Source of the DNA: DATBVX01 sp963695985
GTDB taxonomy: Bacteria > Pseudomonadota > Gammaproteobacteria > Steroidobacterales > Steroidobacteraceae
Assembly (NCBI GenBank): GCA_963695985.1
Contig: CAVOIC010000002.1
Location: 62,001 to 126,000, forward strand
Length of the DNA: 64,000 bases
Direction: 5' to 3'
The position numbers were made by a program, and so were the translations under genes. Below are positions 8,008 to 16,849 of this stretch, piece by piece. Under the pieces are notes generated by a model. That model had not been told where the DNA came from. It ran no database searches and saw nothing but the letters and a program-made list of their open reading frames with translations. The stretch's first letter is position 1. Each line of letters starts with the position of its first letter.

Positions 8008-8868
8008 ATGAAAACCTCACCCCTTGTAGCCGCCGCACTCGCATTGGGCCTCGCGATGTCCCCGCTGTGTTCGGCGCTGGATCTGAAGCTCGAAGGCAAG
8101 ACGGCGCTCGTCACGGGCAGTACAGCCGGCATTGGTTACGCCACGGCCAAGGCTCTGCTGCAGGAGCACGCGCAGGTCATCATCAACGCGCGCACGCAGG
8201 AGTCCGTCGACAAGGCCATCGCGTCGCTGAAAGAAGCTACCGGGCGCGCTCCCCTCAGCTTCGTCGGCGACATGAGCAAAGCCGAAGATGCCGCGCGGCT
8301 GGCCAAGACCTTTCCCGACGTCGACATCCTGATCAACAACGTCGGGCGCTTCATGCCGAAGGAATTCCTGCAGAGCACGGACCAGGACTGGTACGACACC
8401 TTCGAGCTCAACGTGATGTCCGGGGTGCGCCTCTCGCGCTACTACCTTCCCGGCATGAAGAAAAAGAACTGGGGCCGCATCATCTTCATCTCGAGCGAGA
8501 GCGCGCTGCAGATTCCGGTCGAAAGCATTCACTACGGCATGAGCAAGGCGGCCGAGATCGCCGTCGCGCGCGGCATCGCCGAGACCGTGGCGCAGACCGG
8601 CATCACCGTGAACAGCATCCTTCCTGGCCCGACGCGCGACCTCGACGATCCGCGCACGGCGGAGATGGCCAAGCGCTTCGGCATGAAGTCGGTCGCGGAA
8701 ATGGAGGAGCAGTTCTTCAAGACGCGTCGCCCAACCTCTCTCATCAAACGCTTTGCCCACCCGGATGAAGTCGCCGCGCTTGTCGTCTATGTGGCTAGCC
8801 CGCTGTCCTCGGCCACCACGGGTGCAGCCCTCCGGGTGGATGGCGGCGTGGTTAAAAGCGCCTTCTGA
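8008..8868 (+). CDS. Short-chain dehydrogenase with an N-terminal export signal
   Basis: This 286-residue classical SDR has the TGSTAGIGYA NAD(P)-binding motif, NNVG, a catalytic Ser in FISSESALQ, and the YGMSK Tyr-Lys pair. The PG motif is in ILPGPTRD, and the C-terminal TGAALRVDGGV is typical. Ahead of the Rossmann domain lies a clear signal-peptide-like segment, MKTSPLVAAALALGLAMSPL, with a Cys and Ala-Leu boundary near residue 24. Most SDRs begin directly at the LxGKxALVTG strand, which here starts at residue 28. Cytoplasmic use after mis-annotation is unlikely, because the ATG is the only start placed well before the domain. The substrate is unknown. Confidence 0.82.
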   Translation: MKTSPLVAAALALGLAMSPLCSALDLKLEGKTALVTGSTAGIGYATAKALLQEHAQVIINARTQESVDKAIASLKEATGRAPLSFVGDMSKAEDAARLAKTFPDVDILINNVGRFMPKEFLQSTDQDWYDTFELNVMSGVRLSRYYLPGMKKKNWGRIIFISSESALQIPVESIHYGMSKAAEIAVARGIAETVAQTGITVNSILPGPTRDLDDPRTAEMAKRFGMKSVAEMEEQFFKTRRPTSLIKRFAHPDEVAALVVYVASPLSSATTGAALRVDGGVVKSAF

Positions 8869-8900
8869 ACGTCGACGACGCCTTGTCAGAGCGCGGCGGC

Positions 8901-8963
8901 TTGCGCCGGACGCGCTCGTGGGTGTATAAAAATTATGCAAGTAATCACTTGTATATAGATTAC
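8901..8963 (+). promoter_or_regulatory. Promoter with overlapping operator palindrome
   Basis: A possible promoter is TTGCGC at 8901-8906, an 18-base spacer and TATAAA at 8925-8930. Just downstream is a near-perfect palindrome, ATGCAAGT-AATC-ACTTGTAT, at 8935-8954 (one mismatch per half). GTAATC at 8941-8946 also repeats inverted as GATTAC at 8958-8963. This AT-rich island in GC-rich DNA precedes the membrane-protein/regulator operon at 8977. A repressor bound here would block initiation. The operon's own HTH regulator at 9780 is the obvious candidate, but this is inference. Confidence 0.55.
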
Positions 8964-8976
8964 AAAGGGGATCGCG

Positions 8977-9327
8977 ATGCTGACCTGGGCACTGGTGATA
9001 TTCGCTGCAGCGGCGGTTGCGGGACTGACCATGGCCGTCGGCGTTTTCAAGGGCCGAACGCCCTCGGTAGGAGTGGCGCTCATTCACGGCGCATTCGCGG
9101 CTACGGGCCTGATCCTGCTGCTGCTCGCAGTCTTCAGGCAGGGAGCCGGGAATCCGGCCCGCTGGGCGCTGTACCTGTTCCTGATCGCGGCGGTCGGCGG
9201 CTTCACGCTCGCGCTCGGCTTTCACGCGCGTAAACGCCCGCTGCCCAAAGCGTTCGTGGCCGGTCATGCGCTGCTCGCGGTGACGGCGTTCCTGATCCTG
9301 GTCGCCGGTGTCCTGGGCCTGATCTGA
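8977..9327 (+). CDS. Small integral membrane protein, four predicted helices
   Basis: The protein has 116 residues and is almost entirely hydrophobic. Helices lie at about 3-23, 31-52, 60-81 and 90-114, with a VALIHGAFAATGL segment in the second and a VAGHALLAV segment in the fourth, each with one His. It is the first gene of a three-gene operon with a DUF2231-like membrane protein and an HTH regulator. The paired intramembrane histidines hint at haem or metal binding, but I do not recognise a named family. Confidence 0.65.
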   Translation: MLTWALVIFAAAAVAGLTMAVGVFKGRTPSVGVALIHGAFAATGLILLLLAVFRQGAGNPARWALYLFLIAAVGGFTLALGFHARKRPLPKAFVAGHALLAVTAFLILVAGVLGLI

Positions 9328-9337
9328 TCGAGACCCT

Positions 9338-9796
9338 TTGAAGCTGACTCAACATCCGCTGCACCCGGCGCTCGCCCATTTTCCGGTCGCGTTCTGGTCG
9401 GCTGCGGTGGCGACCGATGCTGCGGCGGTCTTCACCGGCGACGGTTCGTGGTGGACCTGGAGCCACCACGCGCTCGTCGCCGGGCTTCTCGCGGGCACCC
9501 TCGCCCTCCTCGCGGGGGCCGCGGAGGCGTTTCTGCGGCCGATCCCACGCCCCGCACAGAGGACACTCGTCCTTCATCTCAGTTGCATGTTGACAGCGTT
9601 CTCGCTCTTCCTCGCGAGCCTCGCCCTGCGCAAGCACAGCCCGCCATCGAGCGTGGCGGTCGCACTTTCGGCGCTCGGCTTGTCGATATTGCTGATCGGG
9701 GGCTGGTTCGGTGGCTCGCTTGTGTACCGTTTTGGCGTGGGTACCGCATTTACCGCATCGGCCTCGACCGGCAAGAGCAATGAGTCGAAAGTCTAG
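9338..9796 (+). CDS. DUF2231-like membrane protein
   Basis: This 152-residue protein begins with LHPALAHFPVAFWSAAVATD, the start typical of DUF2231 membrane proteins (HP-x-x-VHFP with conserved His). Four helices follow. The start appears to be TTG at 9338, ten bases after the previous stop. Its end overlaps the start of the regulator by 17 bases. DUF2231 proteins are found with redox or metal-related genes, and the conserved His residues may hold haem, though this is not proven. The spacing supports an operon with both neighbours. Confidence 0.75.
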   Translation: MKLTQHPLHPALAHFPVAFWSAAVATDAAAVFTGDGSWWTWSHHALVAGLLAGTLALLAGAAEAFLRPIPRPAQRTLVLHLSCMLTAFSLFLASLALRKHSPPSSVAVALSALGLSILLIGGWFGGSLVYRFGVGTAFTASASTGKSNESKV

Positions 9797-10466
9797 CCCG
9801 CCCGCTTCCGCCCGCCCTCTGCTTGAGTCTCTCAAGCGCAAGGGACCCGCGACGATTCGCGAGCTGGCGCAGCGCCTGCGTGTCACGTACGAAGCGGCGC
9901 GCCTGCAGATGGGCACTCTGCTCGAAGGGGGCTGGGTCATGGCCGCGCTTGATGAGCGGACGCGACGCGGGCCTGGCCGGCGAGCACAGGGGTTCGTCCT
10001 GAGCGAAGCCGGCGAGCACGTCTTCCCCAAGCACTACGATGCCCTGTCCAGCGAGCTGGTGGCGACACTGACGCAGAGCTGCGGGCCGAAGACGCTGCTC
10101 GCAGTACTCGAGCGCATGACGCAGGCGCGCGTGGATCGCTGGCGGCCGATGCTCGCGCGCCTGCCACTCAAGGCGCGGCTCCAGGCACTGCGTGGCCTCT
10201 ATCAAGAAGAAGATGCGTACATGGAGGTCAAGTGGCGCGGCAAGGTGCCGCTCCTGATCGAGCGCAATTGCCCGTTCCTCAGCGTCGCGCGCGCACACCC
10301 GGCGCTTTGCAGCGTATCGGTCTGCACGCTGTCACGCCTTCTCGGCGTGCGCGTGGTGCGCGAGCGCCGTTTTCAGGACGGCGACGGCTGCTGCGTCTTC
10401 CGGGTCTGTGTCGAAGAGCCACTCGCGGACATGCCAGTCGGCGCCGAAGAGCCAAGACCCGCCTGA
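9780..10466 (+). CDS. Winged-helix regulator with SufR-like cysteine cluster
   Basis: This 228-residue protein has an N-terminal winged helix (about residues 10-75: ATIRELAQRLRVTYEAARLQ then the wing with RRGPGRRAQGF). The C-terminal part reads ERNCPFLSVARAHPALC (C164, x12, C177), a further C182, and a GDGCCVF pair at C204/C205. C-x12-C followed by a late Gly-Asp-Gly-x-Cys is the arrangement of SufR-type iron-sulfur sensing repressors. One of the usual ligand positions seems replaced and an extra Cys is present. It probably controls its own operon through the palindrome at 8935-8954. The start ATG at 9780 lies inside the previous gene. Confidence 0.75.
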   Translation: MSRKSSPPASARPLLESLKRKGPATIRELAQRLRVTYEAARLQMGTLLEGGWVMAALDERTRRGPGRRAQGFVLSEAGEHVFPKHYDALSSELVATLTQSCGPKTLLAVLERMTQARVDRWRPMLARLPLKARLQALRGLYQEEDAYMEVKWRGKVPLLIERNCPFLSVARAHPALCSVSVCTLSRLLGVRVVRERRFQDGDGCCVFRVCVEEPLADMPVGAEEPRPA

Positions 10467-10569
10467 ACATGGCGCAGCGACGCGCGGAACGGTAAGGTAC
10501 GCCCCCAATTTCATCGCTGGAGGCGAGGCATTCAGCGCTGCCGCGCGAAGTGCTGCCCGCTAACAATTC

Positions 10570-12207
10570 ATGCACACACGCTCCTTCATCGCTGCATTCG
10601 TGTTTGTCGCCGTCACTGGCCTGGCCACCAGCACCGCCGGTGCCGCCGACGCCGAGCACGCGGATTCGAAGTCGGACAACGCTTCGCAGGAGAACGAGAG
10701 TCCCCGTCACCTCAAAGATGAGAAACAGCTGACGCAGGGATCGGTCACCGTCGGCAATCGCAAGCTCGCCTACCAGGCGGAAGCCGGCATCCTCGTGATT
10801 CACCTCAAGGACCCACTCGACAACGATCCGCCGCCGCCCGACGAGAGCAAGAATCCCCCACCGCCTGAGGCTGGCATGTCCTACGTCGCCTACTTGCAAG
10901 GTGCGCAGGAGAACCCGCGCCGCCCGATCACTTTCATTTTCAATGGCGGACCCGGCTCCGCGACCGTGTGGCTGCACATGGGCGCCTTCGGCCCGAAGCG
11001 CGTCATCACGCAGACCGACTCGCACACGCCGGCGGCGCCGTACCGGATCGTCGACAACGAGTACAGCCTGCTCGATGCGAGCGACCTGGTGTTCATCGAT
11101 GCCCCGGGCACCGGTTTCGGACACCTGCGAGGCAAGGACAAGGAGAAGGCGTTCTACGGCGTGGACCCGGATGCGCACGCGTTCGCCAATTTCATCGTCG
11201 AGTTCCTGTCGCGTCATGGACGCTGGAACTCACCCAAGTACCTCTTCGGCGAGAGCTACGGCACGACGCGCTCCGCGGTGCTCGTCAACGTCCTGCAGAC
11301 CGAGAAGCGCCTCGACTTCAATGGCGTCATTCTCCTGTCGCAGATCCTGTGCTTCGACAACAGCCCCGACGAGCCGCAGTACAACCCGGGGGTCGATCAG
11401 CCCTACGCGCTGGTACTGCCGACCTATGCAGCGACCGCCTGGTATCACCACAAGCTGGCGAATCCGCCCGCATCGCTCGAGGCCCTGCTCCCGCAAGTGG
11501 AGAGCTTCGCACTGGGCGAGTACCAGCAGGCGCTTGCGGCCGGCAGCACGCTCTCGGCCGAGCGCAAGGCGGAGATTGCGGCCAAGCTGCACGATTACAT
11601 CGGGCTGCCGACGGAGTACATCCTGCAGGCGGACCTGCGCATCAACGGCGGCGAGTTCGAGAAGCAACTGCTCGGCAGCGACGTGACTGCCGGGCGGCTC
11701 GATGCGCGCTTCTCCGGCCCCACCATCGATCCGATGAGCAAGGAGGCGGACTACGACCCGCAGGCGGCCTCGATCTCCTCCGCGTACGTGTCAGCGTTCA
11801 ACGACTACGTCCGCGGCACGCTCAAGTTCGGCGACAAGAAGATCTACAAGCCGGGCATTCCGATCTGGCGCACCTGGGATTACCTGCACCAGCCGCCGGG
11901 CGCGCAGGAGAAGGTGCAGGCCGCGACCAACGTGCTGCCCGACCTTGCCGTCGCGATGAAGCAGAATCCGAATCTCAAGGTGCAGATGCACGGCGGCTAC
12001 TACGATATCGCCACGCCCTATTTCGCCGCACTCTACGAGCTACGCCAGCTCCCGATCCAGCCGGCCCTGCGGGGCAACATCGAGACGCACTTCTACCCGT
12101 CAGGCCATATGGTGTACGCGCGCGAAGCAGACCTGAAGGCGCTGCACGACAACGTGGCGTCCTTTATCGAGCGCACGTATACGCCGCTCGGCGGCGAGAC
12201 GCGCTGA
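10570..12207 (+). CDS. Secreted S10-family serine carboxypeptidase
   Basis: This 545-residue protein has a signal peptide (about 1-25, ending TAGAA). FIFNGGPGSATVWLHMGAFG is the oxyanion/substrate region of S10 peptidases. The nucleophile is in GESYGTTRSA (about residue 225), the Asp in MHGGYYDIATPY (about residue 478) and the His in PSGHMVYAR (about residue 515). S10 enzymes remove C-terminal residues from peptides. The gene ends three bases from the convergent S15-like hydrolase. With nearby TonB receptors it fits extracellular peptide use. The bacterial members are little characterised. Confidence 0.88.
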   Translation: MHTRSFIAAFVFVAVTGLATSTAGAADAEHADSKSDNASQENESPRHLKDEKQLTQGSVTVGNRKLAYQAEAGILVIHLKDPLDNDPPPPDESKNPPPPEAGMSYVAYLQGAQENPRRPITFIFNGGPGSATVWLHMGAFGPKRVITQTDSHTPAAPYRIVDNEYSLLDASDLVFIDAPGTGFGHLRGKDKEKAFYGVDPDAHAFANFIVEFLSRHGRWNSPKYLFGESYGTTRSAVLVNVLQTEKRLDFNGVILLSQILCFDNSPDEPQYNPGVDQPYALVLPTYAATAWYHHKLANPPASLEALLPQVESFALGEYQQALAAGSTLSAERKAEIAAKLHDYIGLPTEYILQADLRINGGEFEKQLLGSDVTAGRLDARFSGPTIDPMSKEADYDPQAASISSAYVSAFNDYVRGTLKFGDKKIYKPGIPIWRTWDYLHQPPGAQEKVQAATNVLPDLAVAMKQNPNLKVQMHGGYYDIATPYFAALYELRQLPIQPALRGNIETHFYPSGHMVYAREADLKALHDNVASFIERTYTPLGGETR

Positions 12208-12210
12208 CGC

Positions 12211-14223
12211 TCAGCGACGTGAGCCGACGACCGGAAGCTCGATGAAGGTGGCGTTGTCGCCGCTGCGATAGACGCGCTGCGTGGCCTTGCGGTAATCGCC
12301 CGGCTTGGCGAAGAAGATGTTGTCGACGTAGGTCTGCGGGTTGCGGTCATAGAGCGGAAACCAGCTCGACTGGATCTGCACCATGATCCGGTGACCGGGC
12401 AGGAAAACGTGATTCGCATTCGGGAGCGCGAAGCGATAACGCTGCACCTGCCCCGCCGGAATGGCAGCCGGGTGCTCGAAGCTGTCGCGGTAGCGCCCGC
12501 GGAAGATATCCATGGCGAGCGCGAGCTGATACCCGCCCATCTCGGGCTGTGACGGCACTTCGTCCGGATACACGTCGATGAGCTTCACCACCCAGTCGCT
12601 GTCCGTGCCGCTCGTGGAGGCGAACAGGTTGACGAGCGGGGCGCCGCTGATCTGCAGCGGTTGAGTGAGCACTTCCGAGGTATAGGTCAGAACGTCGGTA
12701 CGATCGGCGACCGCGCGTTGATCCATGATCAGCCAGCGCCGCCAGGCGTCGGAATCCTGGAACCGCACGGGCCGCGGCGTGTACGGCACCGGCTTCGCGG
12801 GATCGGAGACGTATTCATCGAAGCCGTCCGCGCCACCCGCCGGTGCGGAGAATGCCAGCCGGAAGTCCGGCCCCAGGTAGAGTCGCCGCGGCAGATCGGT
12901 ACAGCCACAGTCGGGCGGCCAGCGGTCGAGCCGCCGCCATACGTCGGTGCCGGACTCATACGCGAACACCGGCGGCGTCTGTGCCTGCGGGGCGCCGTCC
13001 TTCAGATACTGGTCGAGGAAAGGCTGCATCACCTCGCGCCGGAACTGCAACGCCGTGTCGCCTTCGAACTTGAGCGGGCCGAGCGCGCGGCCCTCGTAGT
13101 TCACGCCGCTATGGCGCCAGGGGCCGAGCACGAGGTAGTTGCGATCGTTGCCAGTGTCCTTGGGCTCCGTGGCTTCATACGTCGCGATGGCGCCATACAT
13201 GTCCTCCTGGTCCCAGAGACTCGCGACGTACATTCGTGGCGGCGTGAGAGGCTCCTTCGCCAGGATCACGTCGAGCGCCTGGTACTTCCAGAAATCGTCG
13301 TACGCGGGGTGCTCGGAGACCTTCTTGAAGAAGTTCAGCCGATCGAGGCCGAACTTGCGCGCGTAATCGCCCGCTGAACCCGCACGCAGGAATCCTTCGT
13401 AGTCGTCATACGCATCGCGAATGACTGACTTGCCCTCGTCCTTCACCATGGTCTGTTCGGTGAAGTAATCGAAGTTGACCTGGCGGAAGGCGCCGTAGTG
13501 AAACCAGTCATCGCCCTTCCAGCCGTCAACCATCGGGCTCATGGCTATTGCGACTTTGAGCGCGGGATGCGGATTGACGAGCGCCATCAGCACCGTGAAG
13601 CCCTCGTACGAGGAGCCGATCATGCCGACCTTGCCGTTCGATTCCGGCACGTTCTTCACCAGCCAGTCGATGGTGTCGTACGCGTCGGTCGCGTGATCGA
13701 CTTTGCTCGAGTTGAGTGGACCGCGCAGCGGCCGCGTCATCACGTACTCGCCCTGCGAATCGTACTTGCCGCGCACGTCTTCAAACACGCGGATGTAGCC
13801 CTCGCCCACGAACACCTCATCGCCCTGCGGTAAGGTGGCGAGCATATGCGTGCTGAGATTGCGCTCGGCGCGCTTGGAGGCGTTGTACGGCGTGCGGGTC
13901 AGGATGATCGGCGTGCCCTTCGCGCCCTTCGGAATCACGATCACCGCGTGCAGCTTCACGCCGTCACGCATCGGGATCTTGACTTCGCGCTTGACGTAGT
14001 CGAGCACCTCCGTCGGCTGCTGGAATTTCTCCTTCGAGATGTCGGGTGTAAGCGGTGAGGTCTGGGCGCGCGCGCCCGCCGGGAACGCGACGAGCAGGGC
14101 CAACAGAAGCGTGCGGCCTGCGATGGCCAGCTGCTCGCGGCTCGCATCACGAGCAGCAGGATGATGAGTGCTCAAGACTTCTGTCCGAACGTAAGCTCTA
14201 AGGACTTCCTCGCGACCAGCCAC
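12211..14223 (-). CDS. Exported CocE/NonD (S15) family hydrolase
   Basis: This 670-residue alpha/beta hydrolase shows IPMRDGVKLHAVIVIPKG, a nucleophile in GMIGSSYEGFTVLMAL (about residue 200), an Asp in ASLWDQEDMYG and a His in LGPWRHSGVNYEG. A C-terminal jelly-roll region contains DSDWVVKLIDVYPDE, typical of X-Pro dipeptidyl peptidase/CocE proteins. A signal peptide sits at about residues 33-54 counted from the GTG at 14223. A TTG at 14175 would place the signal closer to the start and is an alternative. Members hydrolyse acyl or peptide bonds, and the substrate is not predictable. Confidence 0.87.
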   Translation of the reverse strand: MAGREEVLRAYVRTEVLSTHHPAARDASREQLAIAGRTLLLALLVAFPAGARAQTSPLTPDISKEKFQQPTEVLDYVKREVKIPMRDGVKLHAVIVIPKGAKGTPIILTRTPYNASKRAERNLSTHMLATLPQGDEVFVGEGYIRVFEDVRGKYDSQGEYVMTRPLRGPLNSSKVDHATDAYDTIDWLVKNVPESNGKVGMIGSSYEGFTVLMALVNPHPALKVAIAMSPMVDGWKGDDWFHYGAFRQVNFDYFTEQTMVKDEGKSVIRDAYDDYEGFLRAGSAGDYARKFGLDRLNFFKKVSEHPAYDDFWKYQALDVILAKEPLTPPRMYVASLWDQEDMYGAIATYEATEPKDTGNDRNYLVLGPWRHSGVNYEGRALGPLKFEGDTALQFRREVMQPFLDQYLKDGAPQAQTPPVFAYESGTDVWRRLDRWPPDCGCTDLPRRLYLGPDFRLAFSAPAGGADGFDEYVSDPAKPVPYTPRPVRFQDSDAWRRWLIMDQRAVADRTDVLTYTSEVLTQPLQISGAPLVNLFASTSGTDSDWVVKLIDVYPDEVPSQPEMGGYQLALAMDIFRGRYRDSFEHPAAIPAGQVQRYRFALPNANHVFLPGHRIMVQIQSSWFPLYDRNPQTYVDNIFFAKPGDYRKATQRVYRSGDNATFIELPVVGSRR

Positions 14224-14279
14224 GATTCATCTCACGAAGTCGACTTCGAGTCGTGGGATACAGCCTGTGCGCAGAAACG

Positions 14280-14306
14280 GCGCTCCCGGCGTCGGGCCGG
14301 GAGCGC
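14280..14306 (-). terminator. Hairpin terminator after the TonB receptor gene
   Basis: A perfect 10-bp stem, GCGCTCCCGG at 14280-14289 and CCGGGAGCGC at 14297-14306, with a 7-base loop, lies 15 bases after the stop of the minus-strand TonB receptor. Read on the minus strand it is followed by CGTTTCTG, a weak T-run. It likely ends the long rhamnose/sulfotransferase/receptor operon. Confidence 0.65.
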
Positions 14307-14320
14307 TCAGGTAGCCAGTC

Positions 14321-16804
14321 CTAGAATTTCTGGCCGAACTTGAGACCTATCGTCCGCGGCGCCGTGGGCGTGAAGTAGACGCCATTGTGCGGGGTACCGC
14401 TCAGCCCGCAAATCAACGCGTCACACTGTGCCCAGCGATCGATCTCGCCTTCTTCGCCGAAGGCGTTGTTCACGAACAGCTCGATCGAGTAGCTCTCGTT
14501 ACCGAAACCTGCACTGAAGTTTGCAATAGTGTAGGCCGGCTCCTTGCCGAGCACTTCGCGCTGTGCCGTCCGCAAATCCGCCCACCGTTCGCCGACGTAG
14601 GCCGCCGCGCCCTGCACGTAGGCATCATACGAGCCGACAGGGAAGCTGTAGCGCGCAATCAGGTTGCCCTTGAACTTCGGCGTCACTGGCATTTGTTGAC
14701 CATCCGGCGCCAGGATCGGCGCCGGCTGTCCGCTGCTATCCAGACAGGTACCGTTCCCGTTGGCGTCCAGCAGCCCGCAGTAGTCTCCGTCGAGCGTGGC
14801 ATCCGTATAGGCAGCTCCTAGCGATAGCGTCAGATCAGCGGTCGCCGCCCAGTTCAGCTCGGCCTCGATGCCTTTGACCTTCGCATTGCCGGCATTGACG
14901 ATCTGCGTTACCGAGTTGGGGCCGAGGAACGAGTACTGGAAATCCTTCCAATCCTCGTAGTAGAAGGCGCCGTTGAAGCGCAGCCTGTCTCCTCCCCAAC
15001 TCGTCTTCCATCCAAGCTCGTAGCTGTAAAGGTAGTCCGCCTTGTAAGGCGGCAGACTGCCGACGCGATTGACGCCGCCCGCACGGAAGCCCTCCGAATA
15101 GGTAGCGTAGACGAGCGCGCGATCAGTGAATCGATAGGTCAGGTTCACTTTCGGTGAGTTGCCGTCCTCGTCGGTATCCTTATCCAGGTTCTTGCAGGGC
15201 GCGCCATTTATGCCCTGCGGATTGGCTGCGCACAGCGGATTCTTTTCTCCGGTCGCTGAAGTCCAGCCGTTCGTCAAGCCGAACCCGAAAAATCCCTCAA
15301 GCGACAATTTGGTCTTGAAGAAGCGGATGCCGACGGTGCCCGTCAGCTTGTCGGTAATGTCGTAAGTAAGCTCGCCGAACGCTGCATAGTCCTGGTCGAC
15401 GCGCTTCTGGTTGGTCAGCCACCAGGTATCCGTCCAGCCTGTCACCCACAGCGAATCCACGCCGGGGTCTGCATTCGGTCCCGCTAGATTGTTGATCAGG
15501 TAGTCCTGCAGGATGTCGTGCTGCTGCCGCGCATAGAAAAGGCCTGCCAGGTAGCGGAAGCGCTTATCCTGCGGTGAGATGATGCGCAGCTCCTGGCTCA
15601 ACATCTTGTAGCCATCCTTGCCATGGATGAACTGCGTGATGTCGATCGGCGCCCCGGAGTTGTCCCAGATGTAGTTGCCGACATGATAGGTGGGGCTGTA
15701 ACAGCAGTCGTAGAAGTACGAATAGTCGGCGTAATCCGACTTGGTTTCGTCCTGGCGGTCCATATACGCGCCGGCGTAGACCAGGTTGAAGTCGCTGAAA
15801 CGGCCTTCGACTGTCAGTGCAGCCTGCCACCAGCGGTCTTCCGTCGTTTCAGGGTTGAACCGCGTGATCTCGAACGGTTTGCCAGTGGAACGGTATCCGT
15901 AGCTGCCGTTATAGTTCGCCTTCTGGGCCATCGCCGAAGGTGTGATGGTCCAGTTATCGTTCAGGTCGATCTTGAGTGCGGCGCGTGCGCCGTAGTTTTT
16001 GCTGTCGTTATAGTCCTTCGCGACCCGGTTGGAGTTATCGATGGTGATGCCGGACGACGGATATGTCAGTGTGCCGTGCACGTTGTCGATGTAGCCGGCG
16101 TCCTTCTCGTACCAACCCACGAGTCGAACCGCCGCGTTCGATGAAATCGGCAGGTTGACGAATCCTTCACCCACGTAACCCTGCTCCCCATGCTCCAGCG
16201 TGTTGACCTGGAGGTCGTATCCGGCCTTGAATTTAGTCGGGTCAGGCTTGTTCGTAATGATGCGCAGCGTGCCGGACTGCGAGCTCGCGCCATACGGCGT
16301 GCCCTGTGGACCCGCCAGCGCCTCGACGCGCGCGATATCGTAGATATGGATGTCAAGCGCACCGCTAATCGTCGTAATCGGCTGTTCGTCCAAATACGTG
16401 CCCACGCTCGGCGCCGGGCCCGAATGGTTCGCCGTTTCGCCGCTCGCTATACCACGCATGAAGGAGCGGGCAAACCCGGGCCCGCCGGCCTGACCGCCAT
16501 TCTGCGTCGCCAGGCTGGGAAGGAACGCCGAGTAATCAGCGTAGCTATTGATATGCAGCTCTTCGAGCTTGGCGGAGCCGAGTGCCGTAATGCTCAATGG
16601 GACATTCTGCAGATTCTCCTCGCGCTTCTGCGCGGTCACGACGATCTGTTCCAGGACCCCGCCCTGGGTTTCCTGCGCGTACACCGGCGCAGCACCGGCG
16701 AGAATCGCTGAGATCGCGGAGGCCAGAGGAACTCCCGTCATGATTGCGCGGCTGCGCATCGCGGGCGGGGTGCGTTTCATCTTGCGGATCCGACTACGAG
16801 TCAT
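14321..16804 (-). CDS. TonB-dependent receptor
   Basis: This 827-residue outer-membrane protein has a signal peptide ending near PVYAQE, then a TonB box-like EQIVVTAQKREENLQNVPLS and a plug domain with ARVEALAGPQGTPYGASS and SGTLRIIT. The large barrel ends in LKFGQKF, a terminal-Phe outer-membrane signature. It lacks an STN domain, so it is a plain transporter rather than a signalling one. It is the last gene of the operon, 45 bases after the sulfotransferase stop. Receptors of this sphingomonad-like type import diverse organic substrates. The substrate is unknown. Confidence 0.9.
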   Translation of the reverse strand: MTRSRIRKMKRTPPAMRSRAIMTGVPLASAISAILAGAAPVYAQETQGGVLEQIVVTAQKREENLQNVPLSITALGSAKLEELHINSYADYSAFLPSLATQNGGQAGGPGFARSFMRGIASGETANHSGPAPSVGTYLDEQPITTISGALDIHIYDIARVEALAGPQGTPYGASSQSGTLRIITNKPDPTKFKAGYDLQVNTLEHGEQGYVGEGFVNLPISSNAAVRLVGWYEKDAGYIDNVHGTLTYPSSGITIDNSNRVAKDYNDSKNYGARAALKIDLNDNWTITPSAMAQKANYNGSYGYRSTGKPFEITRFNPETTEDRWWQAALTVEGRFSDFNLVYAGAYMDRQDETKSDYADYSYFYDCCYSPTYHVGNYIWDNSGAPIDITQFIHGKDGYKMLSQELRIISPQDKRFRYLAGLFYARQQHDILQDYLINNLAGPNADPGVDSLWVTGWTDTWWLTNQKRVDQDYAAFGELTYDITDKLTGTVGIRFFKTKLSLEGFFGFGLTNGWTSATGEKNPLCAANPQGINGAPCKNLDKDTDEDGNSPKVNLTYRFTDRALVYATYSEGFRAGGVNRVGSLPPYKADYLYSYELGWKTSWGGDRLRFNGAFYYEDWKDFQYSFLGPNSVTQIVNAGNAKVKGIEAELNWAATADLTLSLGAAYTDATLDGDYCGLLDANGNGTCLDSSGQPAPILAPDGQQMPVTPKFKGNLIARYSFPVGSYDAYVQGAAAYVGERWADLRTAQREVLGKEPAYTIANFSAGFGNESYSIELFVNNAFGEEGEIDRWAQCDALICGLSGTPHNGVYFTPTAPRTIGLKFGQKF

Positions 16805-16849
16805 TGGATCGACCCTCCCCAGTTCGGTTTAGCGACAGTATGCCATGCC

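Noticed and set aside
8017..9267. A 416-codon minus-strand open frame
   Set aside because: It overlaps the SDR and membrane-protein genes antisense and shows no domain pattern. High GC produces such long frames.
10968..12245. A 425-codon plus-strand frame inside the carboxypeptidase gene
   Set aside because: It is an out-of-frame shadow of the S10 gene with Arg/Ala-rich composition.
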